64,000 nt of DNA from Talpa occidentalis. Taxonomy: Eukaryota; Chordata; Mammalia; Eulipotyphla; Talpidae. Under the pieces are notes generated by a model that searched no databases, was not told where the DNA came from, and saw nothing but the letters and a program-made list of their open reading frames with translations. The DNA is taken from contig NW_023603184.1 of assembly GCF_014898055.3 (NCBI RefSeq), forward strand, positions 116,178,615-116,242,614, in the 5' to 3' direction. Below, one piece after another: positions 44,200 to 64,000 of this stretch (the first letter of the stretch is position 1; each line of letters begins with the position of its first letter). The position numbers and the translations under genes are program-made.

Positions 44200-47010
44200 C
44201 TGGGTCCTCCTCCTGCTTTTTCCCTGAATCTGGAAAAGTCCCCTTATCTTCCTCCACTTCTTCACACAATGTGAGCAGTCCTAAGTCAGACCTTCCTGGT
44301 TTTGCAAGCCCTGACTCTCCCCCACCTGGGGTGACTACCTTAAATCAGAAATGAAGGTGGGGCTGTTTCAATTACCTTTTGGTTAGATCTGCTTAGGGGG
44401 CTTTCTTCTTTCTTTTGGGGTCTTCTGTCGACCCTGCCTTCTCCCTTGCAGTGATTATGCCAGGAGTTTGAGAGAAGCATTATGGAGGACAATGGTGTAG
44501 TCACATAATTTCCAAAGACTCAGCAAAAATATAGTTGGACCCTGCCTGCTGTCTGTGTAGACCAGTGGGTGCTTCTGGGAGACAGGGACTGGGTTTCTTT
44601 GGGCTCCCTTCAACTACTCTTAAAAAGCTTTACTAATACCTAGGGACCAACCTAGGATCTCCAGAAGGACATCAAGTCTCCCCCTAGTTCGAAGGAGAGG
44701 ACAGCACCGCCTATTATCATTTGCAGGGACCAGTGCATAAGGAAAATAGCAGCTCCTTATTCAACTCATTAAGAATGTCCAGAAGGCGAGCAGTGTTAAA
44801 CCAAGCGCTGAGCCCTCTTCTTGGAAGACTCGTGGGTGTACACAGGTAGGTAGCACACCCATGAATTCCCTGAAGGGGAGGTTGGGAAATATCTTCTGCA
44901 GAAACCATGTTAGGTGTTTATTTAAAACAGATGAAAATTTAGGTATAATGAAGAAACAAGTTATAACACCGCTCCCTTGTTTAAAATTGATTCTTTACAT
45001 TAAAAGGATTTGAAAAAAGTTTAGCAAAATGGACATGTCATTAGTTTGGAATAGGTGAGAGACGTGAAAATGTGATTAATATTTTGAAAATAAATCTACA
45101 TTTTGTTTAAATATTGAGTATTGCTACCAGTTGGTAGGGAAAAAATTGTTCTGGGGCAGGAGTTGGTGGAAATTTATTCCCATCTTCTGTGGCACACCTT
45201 ACCCTAGAATAAACATGTATCCCCAGACATCCCTAGACAAAACCCATTATTCCCACAAAGATGATTTTCAGAGTATAAGATTCACATCCTTGGGAAATAA
45301 CTATTTACAATGGAATCAAGACCTTGACTTTGATATTCTGAATGTAATAATCACAGCTTATTAAACTCTTATTATACGGACTCTCTATTATAGGAGCAAA
45401 CTACAGATGTTCCTGTATTTTCTACCTGGAGTAATAATGATGTCTATGGCCACATGTGAAACCTTAGCATTCTGATACCAGCCTCTACACTGACAAGTTT
45501 TAAAAACTGCTGAATAAGTAAAAGCCCATCACACTTTTCCAGGGAATAAAAAGCTTCTGTAACTTTTTTCTAATATCAAAATCCAATTGGTTAAGAGTTA
45601 TTCTAGTAGAAAATGACCTCATTAAAGGTAAAATTGTAATAATCATGTAATAATTCAAAATAGCAATCAGAATATATAATTTTAAACTAGGCTTAAAATT
45701 AATTCCTCCAAGTCTGTGTCAATTAATATATTTGTCATAGGCAAATTTCAGAAAATTGGACTTGTGGAGTCAAGTTAAGACTGGGAGAATGTGTCTTGAG
45801 TCAGTCCCATGGCCTCTGCCAGACAGACACCTTTATGTGAAGAGCGCCATCAGGAGCTTGTAAAGGTGTAAGGGAACTGACATTGGGGAAGAGGCAATAG
45901 GAACAAACTAGGATCCAGTGGGATGAATGTGGGTGAATATAAAAGGTGCAGTGGGTAGGATTTTCCAAGGAAGAAGGCAGATTTTCTTAAATTTTTTCTT
46001 CTTTAAATTTTCCCCATCAAATATTAGCCCCTGCCTGTTCGGCTTTCCTGGGGTACAGGAGACAGGTGTGAGCAGTTAGAAAGGAGTCCTCCAGAAAGGA
46101 GTGTCATTTCTGGATCTGCAAACAGGGGAACCTTGCAAACTGCCTTTGGGGTTTTCTGCAACTGGTCGCAGCAGATGCTTTGGTATTGGGACTTCCTTAC
46201 TTGGCTCAGAAGCTTTCCTAGAGCCTGGCAGACATAGAGAGCTGCTGGGTATTCTTACACTATTATTAAAGCAGCAGCTGGGTGATGGCACCACTAAACA
46301 TCCAGATGGGGAGAAGTGAGGATCAAAATAGATCTCCTATTTGAGCATTACCAACAGTATGTTACCTGCCCTCCTTCAGCACCAGAAAATACTGAAGAGA
46401 TGGAATTTCTCCTAAATCCCTCTCCTCAGGGATAGACTTATGAGAACAGAGACTATTATAGCAGGAACCTCTTTGTCATACAGCAACCTCTTCTAGAGAT
46501 GAGGAACGTGCAACTTGACTTTCCTCACTGACCTTGCTGAAGGTCAGTGTTGTCATCCTTCTACCAGTCCTCATTTCATATTTTTACCCATGTGTTTGCT
46601 TTCAGTGCTGCTAGCCAGAGTTACCACCAGGAATGATTCTAGATAAATCTTCCCCCCGACAGGAGAGGTGTCCGTGACAGTGGTACCGGCTGCTGTGAAG
46701 CTCTTTTGGGACAATGTTAACGTGGGAATCATGAGTCATTCCAGGAAAGCCTGTGAAATGCTGCTGGGCTGCCTGTCGTGGCATCTATCTTGTTTCCTGT
46801 GTGGTGACTCTAGACCTGCTGAAACTCAGGATATTGGCTTATTTAATATTTCCCCCAGGCCTTCCTGCTGGTTTTTGAGTAATGTTAAGTGTGCTTTTGT
46901 TATTCTTGGCCTATTCTGAAATATTAACACTTAAACTTTCTAGAGTCAATATCCTAATAACACTTGAGGAAAATCCTAAGAAACGAAATCAGAAATAACG
47001 AAAACGTGAG
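44200..47010. other. Intergenic STAT4-STAT1, no gene recognised
   Basis: No SINE or L1 seen in this 2.8 kb, unlike most of the window, which may reflect regulatory constraint. Only the AP-1/GAS pair at 46732-46747 stood out. Confidence 0.5.
46732..46747. promoter_or_regulatory. Adjacent AP-1 and GAS motifs downstream of STAT4
   Basis: TGAGTCA (46732-46738) directly abuts TTCCAGGAA (46739-46747), a consensus AP-1 site followed by a consensus STAT site, about 270 bp beyond the inferred STAT4 3' end. Possible enhancer; motif evidence only. Confidence 0.3.
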
Positions 47011-47014
47011 TCTT

Positions 47015-47275
47015 TTGTCAATGTTATATTGATACTGGTTTCTTAAAGTGTCTTATTCTGCAAGTTCATCCGAAGCTTTGGTTTTAGCATTGAAATCCTA
47101 ACACTCCCAGTGGAAGGGGATCTGGGGTGTGATGGCAGGGAGAACTTCAGACTTCAGCCATTTCCCGGAAAATGGTATCAACAAAAGTGAAGAAATAAGA
47201 TGTGATTGTTGGCAAAGATCAGTCTTTGAACATTTTTTTTTGCTTCCTTCTTTTGAATGTCAAGATTTCATCCTG

Positions 47276-47302
<27 letters not shown>
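47015..47302 (-). other. STAT4: STAT4 last exon: MKSPYSAE, stop and 3' UTR
   Basis: Acceptor AATTTTAG, then ATG AAG TCT CCA TAT TCT GCT GAA TAA (47302-47276). The short 3' UTR keeps blocks I recall from human STAT4 (GGAAGCAAA, GGGAGTGTT, TTTAAGAAACCAGT). The 3' end near 47015 is approximate and I see no canonical AATAAA. Confidence 0.85.
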
Positions 47303-58870
<11,568 letters not shown>

Positions 58871-60194
58871 CTGAGGGAGAGGGAATGATTATTACCTTAA
58901 CGATTGTCACCAGCTTTTTACAACCTATAATAATGAATAAATTTTTTCAGTGAATGGCCCTTAAGATTCCCCATAATGGAAAATTTCCTCTTATTCTTTC
59001 AAAAATACTTAGGTTGAGAAATCTTCATTTCCATAGCAGAAGAATTTTAAGTCTCTAAAACAAGATTCTTTCTGGTTTTTAAAATCCCAGCATATTTTTA
59101 TCAGTTGAAACTCAACTGATAAAAATCTTGATTTTTGAAAATTAAACTTTTGACTTATCAGCTTTTAATAAAAACAAGACTTGCACAGGGCTATAACAGA
59201 AACAAATCAGTGATCATAATGAATTTGTTTAAAAAAAAAGAAAGCAAGATTTCCTTCTGGTTAATCATAGTAGGCGAGAAGCATGTATTTTCCTCTGCTC
59301 CCATTAGAAAAGCCAATAAAGTAACAGGGTTTTGTTTACTTTCCAATAAAGGAAAACCGCAATCTCAGTCTCAGAGGGAGAGGTAGGGGACTGGGGTTAA
59401 GGATGGCGATAAGAAGCCCTTGGCCTCAGAAATCCGGGGTTGGGAGCATTGCGCCCCCCAGTGGTCTGAGGGTGAGAGAGCTGAACAGGAGCGTACGTAT
59501 GAGCTGCAGCCTATGAGGACAGTCTACTCCTGCTGGGCCCTGGGGGAGGGAATAGGCTTACTCTCTGGACTGTATGAATCAAAAGAATAGAGAAACGCTC
59601 TGCATTCTGGGTGCGGAGTTGACAACACAGGTCAGATATTGTGTCAAAGAGAGGAAGACCTTGGGGAAAAAATAGGTGCTCTCTTCTGTGTTTGACATAT
59701 CCAGGAAAGTACCTGAGAAGTGTACCTGACTGAGGGAGACAAGTATGGATAGTGCCTTTAGGGGTCCCCCAAAGAGACAGCCATTTCCTAATAATCCCCC
59801 TTAATTGAACAAATGCCACCATGCACACAAGAACTTCCAGGCAATTTTTGGTGACCTTCTCATAAATATGAACAGCAAGCTAATGATCATCAGATCTGAG
59901 ACAAAAGGCGAGTCTCGCATGACAAAAAACCAAAATCAAGACCTCAGGAGAAAAGCAATGTTAAAAGCAAAACAAAACTTATATTTAGTTTGTTCAACAA
60001 ATCAATGGCATGGAAAGGGGGTAAATAAACCAATTGTGATGGGTGGACATTGCTTGGATACTGATATGTGTAAACTAACTACAAAAGGATCTTGAGACAA
60101 TGGGGAAATTTTGAACAAGTGATAAGGTTTTATGAAGGAAAAATTTTAAATTATTTTGGTTTTTGTAATAAGCATATTGTGGTTAAGTCTTCTA

Positions 60195-60400
60195 AAAGAT
60201 AATTTTATTGATTTATCATTGTTTACAATTATATCAGTTTCAGGAGCACAGTTTCACACCTCGGTATGTGTATATACCTCACCCACCCACCACCACAATC
60301 CTACTGCCATTCATATCATCAAATTGACCTCCTCTATCTGTTTCTCCTATTCCTTTTTCTTTTCTGGTAATGACTATTTTTTCTCTGTCTAAGAATTATT
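60195..60400 (-). mobile_element. L1 3' end fragment, antisense
   Basis: GATAATTTTATTGATTTATC, ATATCAGTTTCAGGAGCACA and TCACCCACCCACCACCACAA match the reversed L1 3' UTR of laurasiatherians. Confidence 0.6.
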
Positions 60401-60736
60401 TTTGTTGTATTAGTTCATTTGCTCAGAGAGAGGGTTTGAAGTAGGACGTAAATTGCTGGTTTTCCCTGATGAACTCTTAAAGCCCCTCGCTATGTGTCCA
60501 GAACCAGCAACTCTGTCATCTTCTCAGAGCCTGTTAGAAAAACAGGAACCCTGGTTTCATCCCAGGCCTCCTGAGTCAGATTCTACATTTTAACAAGAAT
60601 CCTGAGTGGAATTTGTGAGGTAATTATACTCAATGTAGCGTATCCACATTGTGTTTAGTCTCAGAAGGGGGGTGTGGGGTGGAAATTTTGGAGATGGTAT
60701 AGAAAGCTTAAATGACTTTAAAAATAAGCCCTGTGA

Positions 60737-60977
60737 GGGCCTCCCCGGTGGCGCAGCAGTTGAGTGCTGGGTTGCAAAGCTGCCCGCAGCCTCTGCAGCG
60801 CCGGTTCAATCCCCGGCTGCTCCCCGGCCACCGGAGGAGGGTCCCACAGGCGCAGACCTCTCCTGCTGCCCTCTGCTCCCCGCTCTGACTCTGGTGAATT
60901 CTCTCACCCTCCCGTGCTTCTGACTGTACCCAGTGCTTGTATAAATAAAATAAATAAATAAATCTTTAAAAAAAAAA
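60737..60977 (+). mobile_element. tRNA-derived SINE
   Basis: Head GGGCCTCCCCGGTGGCGCAG, tail CTGACTGTACCCAGTGCTTG. Flanked by AAGCCCTGTG at 60726-60735 and 60978-60987. Internal deletion before CTCTGCTCCCCGCTCTGACT. Confidence 0.9.
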
Positions 60978-62619
60978 AAGCCCTGTGGGAACATATGAAC
61001 AGAAGTGATATTATGTAGACTAAAAATGTCAGGGTGGATTTGGGAACAGCAGTTAGCTCTAGAAGAAAGGGAGATGTAATGTTGACTATGTGTTAGTAAC
61101 AAGTTGGAGTCATTTACATAAATTTGAAATAATAAAAACTTTCAATATGATGACATAACTATTACAATGAATAAAGTGAGTGGTTAAGAACAGAAAGACC
61201 TTACTGATATGAAGAATGTTAACTTTGGGTTAGAACATTGAGTACATTAGTATTGCCTGGGGTGGTATAATTTGTCAGAGTGGATTCCAGTAAGATTTCT
61301 TCTTAGTGATTTAGCAGAAAGTATGTCATTGAAAATCCCTTTGACCACTCCTAAAATTACCCCAGTACATCTAACTCATCAAACACTTGCCTTTTCTTTG
61401 GTGGAATATGAGATGAAGCGGTTGGCCTCTGTGTAGGCACCAAGTTAAACAAAAATCACAATTTTATACAATAGGAAAAATCACTGCCTTATGGAGACAG
61501 CGCTTACACTATGGAAAACAGAGCCCAGCTGAAAAATTCACAATTTCCTGTTCACTAATGGGTGTCTTTCACATTCTCAGAGTTCGTTGTTGGACAGGAG
61601 GATGCAAGTCTCTGCAGAACATTTAAGAGGCCTGAGGCAAGCATACAGATGGAGATCCATATACCATATGTCTAAATATTTAACCATTATAAATCAAGTT
61701 AACAAACTGTTAAAACATGGTCTAGCCTCCTGCCTTAACACCTAAGCTTCCACATCCACTAATTGGCCAGATTTTAACTCTTTGAAGTCCCACTGGAACA
61801 TTGTAGCTTTGGGAAAATGTTGCCATCCTGGACCGCTGCCCACCCCCATGCTCCTAGCCCCCAGTTTCCACCTCTGTGGGGGTGCCTCATGTGGCTGGTG
61901 TGGCCCCTGCTTGTGCCTAGAAATATATGCATTGATGGTACCCACTGTGCTTGGGAGAGCAGACCTGGTGAAGGGGCCACAGAGACCCTGGAGGTGACTT
62001 TGCCACCTTTGGGGTTGAGGTTACTGCTGTCCTGGTCTCTGGGTGAGCACATGGTGTTGATCTCACAAGATATCTTTGTATGTAGGGAGGGTCAAACTGG
62101 AGCACAGCCAAGCGGATCCCTTGGAGTATGAGGTCCCATGCCTCCCTCATTCTAGCCTCTAGGGTCTATAATGTACACGCACATATGATTGGATCATTCA
62201 CTATGGATAATTTCCTCATATCTTGAGTATGGCACCAGAGTTCACTATCCAAATGTTAGGGCCTTGAAAAGTGAGAGGTCACTTGGGGTTGTCCGTTAAC
62301 TTTGGAAAAGATTTTCGTACCTTACATATGACTTGACTCAACTGGAATGTGGATGGTGAGAGGTTTTCTCTGTGATTCAGGTTTATTTCTATTGTTTACC
62401 TAAAACCCTTGATGCGATTGTGAGGCACTTTTAGAACGAAATCTGGCAAGTAAGCTGACACACAACACACACGACTGAAGAAAAGTAGCTCTGATGAGAG
62501 CATCATTAATTTTCTGTTTTTATTTTTTAGTGCAGTCCAAGTCAGAGGCAATATTCAATCTCACATTCCCAGGCTCCATTCCTTCCAGATTGAGAAAATA
62601 TCGGGAAGAAGTACCATTA

Positions 62620-62671
62620 TTCTGGCCTGTACCCCAGCTCTTGTATGCATAAATAAATAAATCTTAAAAAA
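62620..62671 (+). mobile_element. 3' end-only SINE insertion
   Basis: Only the last part (GGCCTGTACCCCAGCTCTTG, TGCATAAATAAATAAATC, A-tail), yet flanked by AAGTACCATTA at 62609-62619 and 62672-62682. Thus a genuine, severely 5'-truncated insertion. Confidence 0.8.
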
Positions 62672-62794
62672 AAGTACCATTACCGTCTGTATTAAAAGCC
62701 TTTCTAATCACCCAAGATGATATCTGTAGGGTACATGGAAGTTGTCAGACTTTTCCCACCCTCCCACCACTAGCATCCATGATGGCACTTGTGC

Positions 62795-63480
62795 TACCGT
62801 ACGCATGCGTGATGGTGGACACCTGGAGTGCGCTGTGGGCCTGCAAAGGTGGGCACACCTGGGCGGAGAGACAAAGGCTACAAGGGTGGCAGCATCACAG
62901 AGAGGACGGTGTGTGGCAGAGAACAGCTCCGAGAGGATGGCTGTGAGAGGAAGAGACAGCGAGAGAGTGCCAGAGAGAGCCCAAAGAGAAAATCGTAGAG
63001 ATTCGCTGGGGGCTGGGAGGGCCGCCAGCCTCCGGGCCCTCCATCCTCAGGCACCCCTGCTTGCCCGCCCCGCCGCCTTCTTCCACTTCAAACGGTGTAG
63101 AAAAATCATTAAACGCCTGAAAAAGCCACTGAGGGCTCCAGTATTCTTTCACCCATCCCGCAAATCCATGGAGAGCCAGCCCATGCCTTGCTGCAGCTGC
63201 AATATCCATATGTGTGATATGTATGTTACATGGTGAAGTGTAAATGAAGATTGGTCAGGCTTTTATGTCCCTGGCCTCCGTGGGCACGGCGCTCGCGTGC
63301 GTGATGGAGGACACCTGGAGTAAGGTATGGGCAGGCGCAAGTGGGCACGCCTGGGCCTGGAGGCTCAGGATCTAAGGGCGGCGTCACTCAGAGGCCGGTG
63401 GGGAAGAAAACAATTATGAGAGGAAGAGACCAAGATGATGCCAGAGAAAGCCAGAGGAAGAAAGCATATAGAGATTCTCA
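62795..63480 (+). repeat. Two diverged copies of an unrecognised unit
   Basis: 62805-63010 and 63295-63482 share, in order, GCGTGATGG, GGACACCTGGAGT, GGGCACRCCTGGGC, TGAGAGGAAGAGAC, GCCAGAGA and AGAGATTC. Spacing is about 490 bp, same orientation. I cannot name the family. Confidence 0.65.
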
Positions 63481-64000
63481 GGGGGATCCCCCAAGTTGCT
63501 GTCCCCCTGCTGGCTTGTTTCTCCTGATTACCATTAAAACCTGTGGGGATGATACCAAGTGCTCCAAGGTTCTCTTTGAAGCTGCCTGAACCTACCTAGC
63601 CTGGGATGGTGGCAGAACACATGGCACTGAGGATTTACAAGTGAATTGACTGTACTATACTTCTAAAGAAAAGTGCCCATTGGGTAATCAACCAAGAAAC
63701 TGGTAAACTGGCTGAACACCTTGACTTGGGCTCCACTTGGGAGAAAAAAGCATCTCCTAATGAAAGGTAGGTTTAGATGTCATCATAGTCTTTCTTGCTT
63801 CCTCTGCTCAGGGCCTAAAAATACAATCTGGAAACCTAGACTATATTGACAAGTGGTTATGACACTTGACTTGAAAGAAAACCACTGCTAAGGATATATG
63901 ACTGGGGACAAGGATGATTTTCATGAAAATTTCTTGTTCATCCCTTAATAAACCATAATCTATGATAATGTTGCACATGGAAAACTATAAAGAATAGGAA

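Larger units (their letters stand above)
58871..64000 (-). other. STAT4: STAT4 intron running off the window
   Basis: No earlier STAT4 exon found to 64000. Holds an L1 fragment, two SINEs, an unassigned block near 61780-62150 and a diverged repeated unit at 62795-63480. Reading frames here have no recognised domain. Confidence 0.6.

Noticed and set aside
61780..62150. Possible retroviral gag-like segment
   Set aside because: Open frames on both strands but no zinc knuckle, protease or LTR seen; left unassigned.
62742..63236. 164-codon ORF in the STAT4 intron
   Set aside because: It runs through one copy of the repeated unit; basic low-complexity product, no start context or domain.

Overview
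This window is nuclear DNA from a placental mammal. It carries a complete STAT1 gene and the 3' part of the neighbouring STAT4 gene, both on the minus strand. The order matches the human chr2q32 STAT4-STAT1 pair, where STAT4's tail points at STAT1's promoter. Ancient mammalian repeats (MIR, L2, MER5A, MaLR LTRs) and young 5'-truncated L1s with a laurasiatherian-type 3' end are present. So are about a dozen copies of a tRNA-derived SINE (opening GGGCCTCCCTGGTGGCGCAG, ending in TAAATAAATAAATCTT and an A-tail) that is not a primate, rodent, carnivore or horse family I know. My best guess is a laurasiatherian, perhaps a rhinolophoid bat, but species assignment is weak.

Layout, low to high coordinates. 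1-~490: intergenic DNA downstream of STAT1. ~490-39065: STAT1, 25 exons, transcribed right to left. Exons 1-2 are non-coding, the ATG is in exon 3 (35337) and the stop in exon 25 (1962). All 23 coding exons have GT/AG borders, the phases join without a break, and the sum is 2,253 nt, i.e. 750 aa plus stop, the length of human STAT1-alpha. Reading through the exon 23 donor gives an immediate TAA and the 712-aa STAT1-beta form. 38.8-39.2 kb: CpG-rich STAT1 promoter with inverted CCAAT boxes and an ISRE. 39.2-47.0 kb: intergenic, with L2 and MaLR relics and a second CpG-rich block (43.65-44.15 kb) that carries a GAS and a multi-GAAA ISRE 4.9 kb upstream of STAT1. ~47.0-64.0 kb: the last ten exons of STAT4 (inferred residues 418-748: part of the DNA-binding domain, linker, SH2, Tyr693, transactivation tail). 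Its 5' exons lie beyond the right edge.

Biology. STAT1 is the transcription factor of type I, II and III interferon signalling. STAT4 carries the IL-12 and type I IFN signal in T and NK cells. The ISRE in the STAT1 promoter and the distal GAS/ISRE are the elements expected for positive feedback of interferon on STAT1. I found no new gene system. The non-routine points are a SINE whose target-site duplication reaches into a STAT1 splice donor region, a nearly identical local duplication in a STAT1 intron, the distal GAS/ISRE block, lineage-specific STAT1 substitutions, and an unexplained repeated unit in a STAT4 intron.
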